Of a DNA stretch of 64,000 nt, positions 25,171 through 37,000 are shown piece after piece; the first letter of the stretch is position 1, and every line of letters starts with the position of its first letter. The notes beneath the pieces were generated by a model, which was not told the origin of the DNA, did not search any database, and was given only the letters and a program-made list of their open reading frames with translations. The position numbers were made by a program, and so were the translations under genes. Source of the DNA: Datisca glomerata (taxonomy: Eukaryota; Streptophyta; Magnoliopsida; Cucurbitales; Datiscaceae); contig QANY01013809.1 of the NCBI GenBank assembly GCA_003255025.1, positions 248,001 through 312,000 of the forward strand, read 5' to 3'.

Positions 25171-25789
25171 TTACTAAACAACCTAATTTTTTTAAATGTG
25201 AAAACATTAGCGATGGTTTAAACCGCCGCTATATTTTGTTATATGTTTTCACCTTTGCCGGCGATTTCCGATTTGGGTATAGGTCAGCAAAAACCAACGC
25301 AAAATCTTTTGTGGTTATAGTTTCCGCGGCGGTTATCGAATCACCGCCGTAACCTTTTAAAGCCGTCGTAGTAGGTGGTTTTTCCTGTAGTGTCATATCA
25401 ATGAAACGCAGAAAACTTCCAGATGCAGCCAATAACACAGAAACCCAGAAACCTTCCAGATGCACAGAAAACTTCCAGGTGCGCAGAAACCTAACCTTAC
25501 CCAAATCGCAAATCGTAAATCGCTGAACTTGAAATCTTCGAGGTGGTGCTTTGATGGTGCTTCACGATGGTGCTTCGCCGGTGGTTCTTGGTGTGTGCTT
25601 CACTTCCTTCGCGAGTCTCCCTCTTCCTTCACGTGGGTGCTTGGAGTATGTTCTTTTCTAGACTGTTCAGGTTATATCAAATGACTCGTAACCATTAGTA
25701 ATGGTTTTTTTGTCAACGTCCATTCGTAATGGTTATGTGAGGATATTTTTTGTATTAAGAAATAATTAAATGTTGTTAAGTAAATATTT

Positions 25790-25913
25790 AACGATTTTGG
25801 GGGTTTTTTGTCTATAAAATGAAATGTGAATGGGAGTTTGTGCCTTTTTCAAAATTATAGGAGGTGTCTGTGTCTTTTAACCAAATCTCATGGGTTGTCC
25901 GTGTACTTTTCAT
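25790..25913 (-). repeat. Right terminal inverted repeat of MULE 1
   Basis: Reads ATGAAAAGTACACGGACA on the minus strand, followed by AAAAGACACAGACACCTCC. Directly outside lies aaatttat, the copy of the 8-bp target duplication. Confidence 0.65.
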
Positions 25914-26472
25914 AAATTTATTTAAGATAATAGTGTATATCTTGTTCACAAAATTGGCTAAAATAATGACTAATGTGAAAGGTACCGTTATGAAGAGCAA
26001 AATGAGAGTATCTCAATGGAACTAATTTGAAGCGGTGGGTCTCGCAATACGTCAAGATTCAATGCCAGAAAATCACGGATGACGTATTTGAATCCATCAA
26101 GAAAACGATGGCAATTTGGGTCAAAATGTCTATTGTTTCTAAGAAAGTTGGGAGACGAATCCAACAGTATCAGTTTGGAGGTTGTGAATCTAACTAGACG
26201 ATGAGATACGTAGCCAGAAAGCTTGTAGGTTTCTCATATATGGAATTTTAAGACGACCGAAGGTGGAAGCTTTTTGCCAAAGATTGGATTGAGTAAGTAG
26301 AGTATGACGATAAGAGTTGAATGGTGGTGGTGATTTGTCGGAGTAGTCACTAGAGACGAAAAAACAGAGTAGTTGAAGCTTGTAGGCCAAAGCTTTGAAC
26401 GACCATATCATAGTTATCTTCCGTCCAATTCAGTCGAAACTTAGAGGGTGTTAGTTGATTACGAGATGAAAC
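25914..26472. other. Spacer between MULE 1 and copia element
   Basis: Contains the right target-site copy aaatttat and about 500 bp of unassigned sequence. A 73-codon minus-strand frame (26190-26411) is present but shows no domain that I recognise. Confidence 0.45.
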
Positions 26473-27264
26473 TGTTGTGAGTAGAGATGGAACAAGATGC
26501 TTTCATTAACCAATGATTACAAGGAAATATGGAATGATTACAACGTGATTGCAATAGAAACGATTACAGTAAAATTTATTTGATCTAATGAACAAATAAA
26601 ATGGAAAAATGATTACAGCAAAATGAAAATGAAAAATACGATATAGATCGAGGATTGCTCGAAAGCAATGTTCTAAATACAATAATCATCCTCCACAGGA
26701 TGCTTGGTGACTACGACGAATCGTCTCTGCGGGATACAACGATCTAAGCCAACAGCCAATTACTCTGACCCTCACAGAACACATTTTGTATTTCTCTCAA
26801 TATGCAGGATGCTTAGTGTTTGAGTGTTGTTATGTTCGTCTATTTCTCCTCTACGAAGCTAATCATGCCATATACTATAAATAACGTTTAAAGCTTGGAG
26901 AGCAAGCCAAACGTGTAGATAAACTAGTATCAGATTTATGATGATATTGTGGGATAATTGAGAGATTTTATGGGATAATGGAGATATTTTAATTATCTTC
27001 TGCAGATAATTACAGATTCTGTTTAGCGATATTTACTTGCTCTCCAAGTAAATCAAAGAAAATTTATTCAAAAATAAATCTTTTGACCGTACTGTACTGA
27101 AATCGAACCAAACCGAGCCGGCCGGCCGACCGGCGGCGCGCGCGTGAAGGGAGGACCATGTGCCATCTAGGTTCTCTCTTCCCCACAAAATGTGGGGTGC
27201 CCCTTGGGGCTAACCCCAAGGCATGAATGTTGAGTTTATATCCTTGAGTTTCCAATGTGGGACA
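26473..27264 (-). repeat. 3' LTR of the copia element
   Basis: On the minus strand it starts TGTCCCACATTGG after the purine-rich AATAGAGTGGGAAT (a candidate polypurine tract) and ends CTACTCACAACA. It contains a striking GC-only block (27119-27146). The inner 550 bp match 31134-31676. Confidence 0.7.
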
Positions 27265-27881
27265 AATTCCCACTCTATTTCACATCACACACTTTCATAC
27301 ATTTTTCAATCTTTCTTTGAGAGAGAGCACATGAGATATGCATCAAGAGAGGTGTCTTTTGGACTTAAACCTTTCGTAGTGAGAATTCATCGGATTTATT
27401 CTGAAGAATAGTGAACTACGTTCTTGAACTAAACTTCCTCTGAGATAAACCGAGACAACAAATTTCACACATATCTCATTTTAATACATCTGAGTTCATA
27501 TGATTTTGTTCATTTTGGTCCTGAACATGTCCCGCTTTCATAAAAGCTTTAGAGAGGTTAAGCCATTCGGACCTCTCATAGAAGTGACCCACTTCTACTC
27601 TCATATAGGTGACAACGATTAATAGTATTCTGTCACTACTCCTCTAGCAAGCAGAACATCAACGTCATTAAATACTTATGTATACCCTTTTACGTCGATA
27701 GACAACACACTATCTTCATATCATAGGAACAAGAAGAAACCATAGGTTTCTCAGTGTTTCAATTTGAATCATCCCTGCCAGTTTGCCTATTGAACCTAGA
27801 TCTTGGGATCTCTTGTCAACTAGGTTAGGTTACCACCTAAATGATTCATTGAATAGGCTTTAACCTCATTCCCCTCGATGT

Positions 27882-30800
27882 TTATTTTATTAGTTCCCTT
27901 GACAATTCTTTTGTCAGAGGATCAGCAAGATTCTCCTTTGACCTTATGAAGTCTAAGGAAATCACCACATTGGACAACAACTGCTTAATGGTATTGTGTC
28001 TTCGTCTAATATGTCTAGACTTGCCATTATACACATTATTTTTCGCTCTAAAGGTTGTAGCCATATTGTCACAGTGGACACATATAGCTGACACAGGTTT
28101 TGGCCACACCGGAATATCTTCCAGAAAATTCCTGAGCCATTTTGCTTCTTCACAAGCTTTGTCCAATGCTATGAATTCCGATTCCATATTTGAATGAGCT
28201 ATACAGGTCTGCTTAGTAGACCTCCATGAGATAGCACCACCCCCTAGGGTAAACACATATCCACTAGTAGATTTAGTCTCTAAACTGTCTGATATCCGGT
28301 TAACATCACTAAATCCTTCTATCACCAGTGGATAGGTTAAGTAATGCAGTCCGTAGTTCATTGTGAATTTTAAGTACCTTAGTACTCTCACCAATGCACT
28401 CTAGTGATCACGTCTAGGATTACTCGTATATCTTGCCATCCTTCCAACTGAATAGGCTATATCAGGCCTGTTGTAATTCATGATATACATTAAACTTTCA
28501 ATTATTTGTGAGTACTCCAATTGAGATACTTTAACTCCATTATTCTTCCTTAACTTACAATTTAGGTCGAAAGGAGTTACATCAGGTTTGCTTTCATATT
28601 GCCCAAACCTTTTCAAAATCTTTTCTACATATTAAGACTGGGTAAGGATATATTCATTTTCAGTTCTTTTTACTTGAATTCCAAGAATGACATCTACTTT
28701 ATCTAAGTCTTTCATGTTAAATTTAGAATTCAACATCCTCTTAGTAGATGATATAATATTCTTGTTTGATCCCACTATAAGCATGTCATCTACATACAAG
28801 TATACTATGATGAATTGATCATTAGTACCTTTAATGTAGACACATTTATCACACTCATTTATCTTGAATCCATCAGATAACATTGTATGATCAAACTTCT
28901 CGTGCCATTGCTTCGGTGCTTATTTTAATCCATAAAGTGATTTGACAAGTTTACAGACCTTTCGTTCTTGGCCTTTAACCACGAACCCTTCAGGCTGTTC
29001 CATATATATTTCTTCATCCAATTCTCCATTTAAGAAAGCAGTATTTACATCCATTTGATGAATTTCCAAAGTATGCAAAGCTGCTAATTCAATCAGCATC
29101 CTAATAGATGTGATTCTCGTCACTGGAGAATAGGTATCGAAAGTCTATGCCTTCCTTCTGTCAGTATCCTTTAGCTACCAACCGAACTTTGTACTTTTCA
29201 ATAGTACCATCAGCTCTTAGCTTTCTTTTAAAGATCCATTTACAGCCTATTGGTTTATTCCCGAGAGGGAGATCAACCAACATCCATGTATTATTTTGTA
29301 TTATGGAATCTATCTCATTATCGACTGCTTCCTTCCAAAAAGAAGCCTCAGGGTTGGACATTGCCTCCTTATAGGTTTGAGGTTCGACCTCCGTCAGGTA
29401 TGTTAGAACTCTGGGCCAAATGAGGTACTCGTTTTAGCTCTTTTACTTCTTCTAAGTTCAGGTTCAGATTCTTCATCAATCCGAGCTCTAAAAAAACTTT
29501 CTTCTAATCCTCGTTTGACATTTTGACCGTGTTTTCCTTCCTTAAAAGAAAACACATTCTCAAAGAATTTTGCATTGACAAACTCCATAATAGAGTTGGT
29601 ACTTATGTAAGAAATTTCTGACCTAATAACCAAAAATCTATATGCAGCATTGTTCAATGCATATCCAATGAAAACACAGTCTATTATCTTAGGTCCAAGC
29701 TTTACTCTCTTTGGAAATGATACTTGTATCTTTGCGAGACACCCCCACACTTTTAAGATTTTATAGGAAGGTAACTTCCCTTTCCACTCTTCATAAGGAG
29801 ACTTGTTGGTCTTCTTACGTGGAATCTTGTTAAGTATGGTGTTTGCTTAAGCAAGGCCCCCTCCCCACCCTAAATTTTGGGGTAATTCATAACTGTTCAA
29901 CATACAGTTCACCATATCTTTCAGAGTTCTATTTTTCCTTTCAGCCACCCCATTCTGTTGAGGTGTTGTAGTCTGATACACAATTCCATGTAGAGAATAG
30001 AATTCAGACAGCATAGTGGAGTCATATTCTCCACCCTGGTCAGATCTAAGCTCTTTGATATATTTATCAAGTTATTTTTCAACTTCAGACTTGTATGTCT
30101 TAAACATATCCAAAGTCTCATCCTTTGAATGAAGCAGATATACATAGCAATATTTACTGAAATCATCAATAAATGTAACAAAATATTTTCTACCTCCCTT
30201 ACTAGAAGTTAATTTTAAATCACATAAATCACTATGTATTAAATCAAGTAGGCCATTCGTTCTCTCTACAGATTTAAATGATTTTCTTGTAAATTTAGAT
30301 TCCACGTATATTTCACATTTATTTCCTTTTTATAGGTTAAATCTAGGTAGAAGTTCTAAATTAATCATACGTTGTAAGGAGCGAAAATCAACATGACCTA
30401 ATCTAGCATGCCAAATATTAGAAAGTTCAGCGATATAAACGGAAGAAGCAGCAGAATTATTATTAATAATTGCAGGGGTTACAACAGACACATTAAGCTT
30501 AAAAAGACCATCAAAACTATAACATTTCCCAACAAACATCCCTCCCTTAGTCAGAATAAACTTGCCAGCATCAAAGACAAGCTTAAATCCACTTTTACAT
30601 AAAAGAGATCCAGAAACCAAACTTCTACGAATTTCAGGCACATGCAGGACGTCTAGGAGAGTAAGTTATTTTTCGGATGTGAATTTTAGCACAACCTTTC
30701 CATTTCCCTTAACAGCAGCTTCTGAGGCACCATTCCTTGGCGTCATTAACCATACAGATCTCAAAAATTATTGCACATAGATCATCTATCTCTATCATAT

Positions 30801-31116
30801 TTGCTTGGTTCGTGTTCCCGCTGTTACGGGTTTGGTTACTATCGTTTTGATCTTTCTTAAACCAGCAGTCATTTGCTCTATATCCGGCTTTACCGCACAC
30901 CCAGCAACTGCCCTTAATGCGTTTATCTGAATTACCTTTTTGAGCATTGCTTGTCGATGTCTTCCTTTTCTTATCCATTGGATTGGATTTGTTTCCTTCT
31001 ACCACATTAGCTTTCATCCCGTAGGTTGCCCACATCGCTTTCTTTCACACATCGCTTTCTTTTCGTTTTTCCAGTTTCTCAGCGTACAAAGTCTTAATCC
31101 CAGCAGATTGTTCCAT
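27882..31116 (-). pseudogene. Copia gag-pol polyprotein, broken
   Basis: In order: a short gag start MEQSAGIKTLYAEKL (31116), a zinc knuckle CWVCGKAGYRANDC (near 30906), a pre-integrase HARLGHVDF (30400), integrase core with IHSDLCDL, TFIDDFSKYC, ELRSDQGGEYDS and QNGVAERKNRT, then RT with WMLVDLPLGNKPIGCKWIFK, QMDVNTAFLNGELDEEIYM and YLYVDDMLIVGS, and RNase H with [19 protein letters not shown] and DNMATT. The gag is much too short, so most of it is deleted. In RT/RNase H four stops fall in strongly conserved places (after KGY, LYGLK, TQS and RRDH), with a 2-bp deletion after EGID. All domain signatures apart from these are preserved. Confidence 0.88.
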
Positions 31117-31133
31117 AGATATTGTCTTTAGAT

Positions 31134-31676
31134 TGTTGTGAGTAGAGATGGAACAAAATGTTTTCATTAACCAATGATTACAAGAAAATATGGAATGATT
31201 ACAATGTAATTACAATAGAAACGATTACAGTAAAATTTATTCGATCTAATGAACAAATAAAATGGAAAAATGATTACAGCAAAATGAGAACGAAAAATAC
31301 GATGTAGATCGAGGATTGCTCGAAAGCAATGTCATGAAGACAATAATCATCCTCCACAGGGTTCTTGGAGACTACGATGAATCGTCTCTGCAGGATACAA
31401 TGATCTAAGTCAAAGTACAGCAACCAATTACTCTGACCCTCACAGAACTCCTTTTGTATTTCTCTCAATATGCAGGATGCTTAGTGTTTGAGTGTTGTTG
31501 TGTTCGTCTATTTCTCCTCTACAAAGCTAATCATGCCATATTCTATAAATAACGTTTAAAGCTTGGAGAGCAAGCCAAACGTGTAGATAAACTAGTATCA
31601 AATTTATGATGATATTGTGGGATAATGGGGATATTTTAATTATCTTCTGCAGATAATTACAGATTCTTTTTGGAGA
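31134..31676 (-). repeat. 5' LTR of the copia element (R-U5 part)
   Basis: Matches 26473-27025 closely: tgttgtgagtagagatggaa and aggattgctcgaaagcaatg are in both. Beyond 31676 the two copies stop aligning. The sequence 31677-31790 may be diverged U3 or unrelated. Confidence 0.75.
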
Positions 31677-31984
31677 TAAACTTCTACGCGGATGAAAGTT
31701 TTCAACCGTCTTTCGATACTCCTTTCGCATCGTTTCGATCTCCACCAGATATGAATAATAACATCATAACAATCCTAACTTTCTCAAAGAAAGTTTACAA
31801 GAATCTATGAAAAATAAATACGAATCCTAAAGGAAAAAATAATATTTTCATAGATCGTCTCTCTAATTATGTAACCAACATAAATATACACGTAAAATCT
31901 AAATGATTATGTAAGGGAATATAAAACATAATAAAAAAGTATCATTAATATTCTGTAAGGTATTTCTCGAATAATTCAAAACAG

Positions 31985-33700
31985 TTGTTCTGATATTAAT
32001 TAAAGGAATCAACGCAGCGGAAAATACTGGATCTTGAAATGTTGAAGAAATAACCTATTTAAAAATGGATTAGAAAAAATACATCTTAAAGCGTGGCGAT
32101 CGAAATTCAAAACCTCATAGTCTTTCTACTATTTCTCGAACCATCAACCAAAATCACGAATAGGTGGGCACTCAAAAATTAGATCACAAAACTATTTCAT
32201 CCTTTTTACTAATAAAAATTTGGTTTAGCCAAAATCATTTTCTGATCCTCTAGAAAAAAACTGTACAAAGAAGGAAGTTATAAAAATCAAGAAAAAAATC
32301 TTCATGAATGAGTTTGATAACACATTCATTCCCAACCGTATGTTGTTAGTTGTTTTTTAATTAAATTAATTAATTTTTACCCTTTTACAATAAAGATTGA
32401 ACTAGTTTGAATGTTTGGTTGACTACATGGTATTCACATTGAACCACTTGTTTATTAAACAAGTCTCGTCACAACGTAACCCAAATCTGAAGCTAGCATG
32501 TTGTTAGTTGTTTTTTAATTAAATTAATTAATTTTTTACCTTTTTAGAATAAAGATTGAACTAGTTTGAATGTTTGATTGACTATATGGTATTCACATTG
32601 ATCCATTTGTTTATTAAACAAGTCCTGTCACAATGTAACCCAAATCTGAAGCTAGTAAGGGGACCATAAGGATAAAAATATATTTGACTACATAATTCAT
32701 AAACTATATCGATAAAACTCATAAGCGAATTTATTATCATGTATTATGATTAACTCCACTATAAAATTGTAATTGAAATCAAAGTATATTTTATATTACT
32801 CGCCGTAGTTATCATTTATATATTATTCATTATGTAATGTCCATCCACAATATAGTACCGTGCATAATTAGGTTAATTATTGTCGATGTAATATTCATAC
32901 ACATCTTTGTTCTTAGGTTCCAAATTCATTATATTGATCGATTATAATAATTTTTATACTTGACATCTCGAGTAAAATTAGCAAATCTCTAGTATTCCAC
33001 TAGAGATACTAAGCGCTTAATTTACTGTAGTCACATAAATGAATTACCTAAGATGTACCATGTCACTTAATTAAAAGTGTCTAGGGATTCAATTATTGAG
33101 AATCTTTGGACTCACTATCTAATAATTCAGTTATCCAACTTACGGAATATGTTGACTCATAGAGTCTCATTCTCAATATATCAAAATAATTAAGTTATTA
33201 AATATTAGCTCGTAACTCTCTTAAGATTGAGAACACTCATAAAATAATAGTAATGAGTATTGATTTTTATTTGATAGTATTTTACTGAAATCAGACTCAT
33301 TAGTTATTTCAATGCATTTCAAATGCACTAATGCATTAAGTATGTACTCTACATAGTGACCAAGGTAAGTCACTCAGCATAATAGAGTTAATGTACTACA
33401 ATATTTTTTTAGCAGAGCGTCCAGTTTCACTAGACAGTGAAATTAAGTATTTACAAGTTATAAATAACTCCTGACTAAATACCTTGTTTCCAATAACTAA
33501 ATTTTATAGATACTCATAAACTAAGTACTATTATATTTGTGAACATTTTACAAGAATGTATTACACATAATATAAAAATATATTATTTATTATTAATCAG
33601 AATTAAATATCTTAATAAATATAATAAAATTTCAATGTTTTTAAGCCAAAATTTTTACACAAAATACATGGACGGACCCCTCTACTTTTCGTAGGATTTT
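31985..33700 (-). mobile_element. Probable LTR/leader remnant of another copia element
   Basis: On the minus strand the stretch near 32020-31985 reads TTTTCCGCTGCGTTGATTCC and then ATATCAGAACAAC, which resembles the end of a copia LTR followed by a tRNA-Met primer site (TATCAGAGC). Upstream on that strand, 33700-32020 is AT-rich and non-coding. The second LTR and any coding part are absent, so the call rests on this one junction. Confidence 0.35.
32340..32655. repeat. Two tandem copies of a 158-bp unit
   Basis: Copy 1 is 32340-32497 and copy 2 is 32498-32655. Both start atgttgttagttgtttttta and end cccaaatctgaagctag. They differ at about ten positions, so the duplication is recent relative to its surroundings. 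Confidence 0.92.
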
Positions 33701-34097
33701 AATAAATGTGATACGGTTTTTTAAGAACCTAAAAAAAAAAATTTGTCCAGAAAAAAATAGAACATGAAAAGCCATCAAGTTTTAGGGAGTAAGATGATAA
33801 TATTAGAACTTAGAGATCAGAAACCAATTAGATTAAAGTTCAAGGATTAGTCTTATTAAATACCAATTGATAACAACAAAGAATAAAATCGAAGCTTGAT
33901 AAGTCAATAGAAAAGGTCAACGTAAAAGTCAAACTCTCCTTTGATTAAATCTAAAGGCGAGAAATTTCCTCCAAGCTCTTGCAGCGACCGATAAATCCTT
34001 GTTTCGGATTTGGATTCGGTTTTTGTAAAAGCGAGTTACGTAGAAAGCCGATTCGAGGTGTTCCAATTTCGATACAAAGAGAGGAAGGGGGAGAAAG

Positions 34098-37000
34098 ATG
34101 AAGAGGGTCTTCGGTATCAAGAAAGAAAAAGAGCCTCCTCCTTCCATTGCAGATGCCTCCGATAGGGTTCTCTCTCTTTCTCCCTTCTCTCCCCCACTCC
34201 CTGTTGTTGCTTTGTGTTTGAATATTTGGAACTCTTTACTGGCCGCTTCTAATTTGATTTTGAAAATTGGGTTTTTTTTTTGGGGGGGGGGGGGTGTTTG
34301 GTTTGCGTTTGGTTTCGGGGGAAAATTTTCGGGATAAGGCAACAAATTTCAGATAAAATAGTTCGATCTGTTGTTTGAAGTTGCTTAAATCGGCAGTACC
34401 TAGGGCATTCAGCTGGCATTTTGGTTGTGTAGTCGTATTTGCTGTAAAAAATTAAGCTTAGTGGAACTTGAGATCCAAAATACTTTTTCATGAGGTTTTC
34501 TTGAATAACAAACATAGAACTATTGTCTTTCTGGATTTGCTGGGATCATCTTTCATCAATTGAATGGCTTTGATGCTGAATTAATTGTTTCAACTTAGTT
34601 ATGATGATTAACTATTAAATATTGGTAGGATGTTCTATCTCTCATTGATTAAATGAGAAAAAAAAATCATGGTTTGACCTGTTTATCATTCTTGTCATCT
34701 GCGTCAAAGATTTCCAACAAGTACATATCTAGTCTGTTAATGCATATGTGCGTGGCAAATATGTGTCTAGTGTCAAAGCTGCTGGCATTCCATCTAGGAG
34801 GTTTTAAATTTGGCAGTATTATTTTTAAACCTTTTATGTGGTTCATAGGCTAGTTGTAAACAAGCCTTTTGCTTTACTTGTATTTTTCTAGGGATGCATA
34901 ACGTAGTGGATAATCTTGCCTTCTGATATTATTTTCCTCCGCATATTTGTCAATTCATAACTAAGGTTAACTCTATTAATTTTCATCAGGATTTTTTGGA
35001 AGTTTTGTTGTTTCCCACATGATGATTTGGTCATGCATGGTATTACTATTAGTTAATTCCAATTATGGAAGCTCAATGCTCTTGTCAGATTAATAAACGA
35101 GGCGAAACGGTTGATGAGAAGATAAAAAGGCTCGATGCTGAACTTAGTAGGTATAAGGAACAGATCAAGAAGACCAGGCCTGGTCCTGCTCAAGAGGCTG
35201 TTAAAGCTCGAGCCATGAGGGTTCTAAAGCAAAAGCGAATGTAAATTCCTCTTCCATCTGTCCTTGCTTCTTTTAATTTTTGCCAGATCCATTGCTGGAA
35301 CCTCTATAATATATTTTATCTGTTGGTTCTCCTAGAAACCGCCATTATAAAATTCTGGTGGCATTAACATCACGGCGTTGAGATTACTTGAAAAAGCTCA
35401 AAATTTGAGCTGTTATTATTGAAGCAGATATGGGTTCTGGAGAGTTGGCAGAGTTGGTTTATGTGGTTAAGTAAAAAACTTTAGACTGAAGATATTAGGT
35501 TGAAAGGGATTAAAGAGAGCATCAAGAGGAAAGTACATAGTGTCAGAGAAGGGATTGATCATAAGAAGAAACACATAAGATGATCAGTAAATAAATTGAG
35601 CATTTTCGGGTAGTTCAAGTTGGTGCTTGAGGTGCGTCTGGTCATAATAATGCTGGTAGAGTTTCAAGAATTGGTGATAAAAGTGACTTAGCCATTCTCC
35701 ATAAAATACTTTTGTTCTGTCAACTAAGTCAGCTATTCACTTGTCGGAATTTTCTTTTCTTACATTAGAAACATGTAAACAATGTTGGATTTTCTTCCTA
35801 GCATGTTGTGCTTTTACTGTGGTATATCTTTTTTCTATAAGAAAGATAGGTTTTCGATTATAAATTAAAACTTACAAAAGAGGACCAGAAATCCTCAATA
35901 CTTCCCCATGTAGTTCAAGTTTGAGAGGACCAAAAAGAACGAAATTTCCTTAAAAACTTCGAGGAAAGAACCCATTTCGATGCCATAACTTTTACATTGT
36001 CCCACGACATATAGATGTCTTTAGCTTCATCCTATAAAATTCTTGAATTTCTCTCTATCCAAATGCACGAGAGCACGGCAAACAGTGACACTCTCCATAA
36101 ACATTTATTTCTCTGCGGTACATCTGAAATGGCAAACAGATGTACTGTGGTATATCTGAAATGGCTAATTGCATCTCCTCAATGCCCTTATACCTTTCTG
36201 TATGCCCTGTACAGGTATGAAGGACAGCGTGACATGCTGTACAATCAGACCTTTAACCTTGATCAAGTAGCATTTGCTGCAGAAGGAATTAAAGATGCTC
36301 AACAAACAGTATATCTTCTACACTTCTGGCTTTTACTTTACTGCTTATTGTGTTTGAATTTTTTGCTTCTTTTTTTACCTCATAAGAGATACAGGAGAAA
36401 CTACATTTCACCACGGACGTTTTGATACTTTGTTAATCTCCATCCAAAGATTCTCTTATGCTTATTCTCATCTCCGCTGTTGTTGGTTGTTAGATACATG
36501 TCATGGTGGCATTTCTAGAACAAGATACTATCAACTTATTGTTCAATATAAACTTTTGTTTATCCCAGATGACAGCTCTGAAATCTGCTAACAAGGAGTT
36601 GAAAGGAATGATGAAAACCGTGAAGATTCAGGACATAGATGTATGTATCTCTTGCTGTGCTTTTAGTGTTGCCTCCTTAGGTTGTTTTAGTTTTCTTTGT
36701 GAAGTTTTGGTGCTTAATTTCTGATTCTTGTTATTTATAGAACTTGCAAGATGAAATGATGGACTTGATGGATGTGAGCAATGAAATTCAAGAGACCCTT
36801 GGTAGGAGCTACAACGTGCCTGATGACATTGACGAGGATGAACTTATGGGTGGTGAGCTTATACCATATAAAAGCTCAGTTTTGATCAAAGTACCATGTC
36901 ATGGAATAGCTGTTAGCTTCCTTATGTAATTGTTTGAATTGATGATAAAGAGACAGGTCATGTTAATGATAATCATTCTGATACATGCAATTGATGTACA

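Larger units (their letters stand above)
18325..25392. mobile_element. CACTA element 1 inserted in MULE 1, 7068 bp
   Basis: Left end CACTACAAGAAAAATGG, right end ...GGTTTTTCCTGTAGTG, a typical CACTA inverted repeat. The trinucleotide tca flanks both ends (18322-18324 and 25393-25395), the 3-bp duplication expected. Subterminal regions carry inverted motifs such as GCGGTAG, GACGGTGGTTTT, AACCGCC and GGCGGTTAT..ACCGCCG. No CACTA transposase is seen inside; instead an Ogre retrotransposon fragment occupies most of the interior, so the element is non-autonomous. Confidence 0.93.
14468..25913 (+). mobile_element. Mutator-like element 1 with nested insertions
   Basis: The left end starts ATGGAAAAGTACAC and the right end, read on the minus strand, starts ATGAAAAGTACAC. 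Both are followed by related sequence with AAAAGACACA and GACAC..CCC motifs for about 110 bp. The 8 bases aaatttat flank both ends directly (14460-14467 and 25914-25921); a ninth base would differ (a/t), close to the 9-bp duplication usual for MULEs. Inside are a decayed transposase (plus strand, 14961-16740), a small zf-GRF ORF (minus strand, 17620-17805), a hAT element at 15066-15486 and a CACTA element at 18325-25392. Without the nested insertions the element is about 4 kb. Confidence 0.8.
26473..31790 (-). mobile_element. Ty1/copia retrotransposon, inactive
   Basis: A gag-pol region on the minus strand (31116-27882) in copia order (gag, integrase, RT, RNase H) is flanked by related terminal repeats: 31134-31676 (5' side) and 26473-27025 within a 26473-27264 LTR (3' side). 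The LTRs end ...CTACTCACAACA on the minus strand. The right-hand LTR loses homology beyond 31676, so its U3 part is replaced or badly decayed, and no clear primer-binding site follows it. Nonsense codons and a 2-bp deletion make it defective. Confidence 0.85.

Noticed and set aside
34249..34515. Minus-strand frame with Pro-Pro-Pro and Lys runs
   Set aside because: Shadow of the G10 run and flanking sequence in VPS60 intron 1.
36015..36425. 136-codon plus-strand frame
   Set aside because: A composite of antisense LINE sequence, VPS60 exon 3 and intron sequence; only 36215-36308 is coding.
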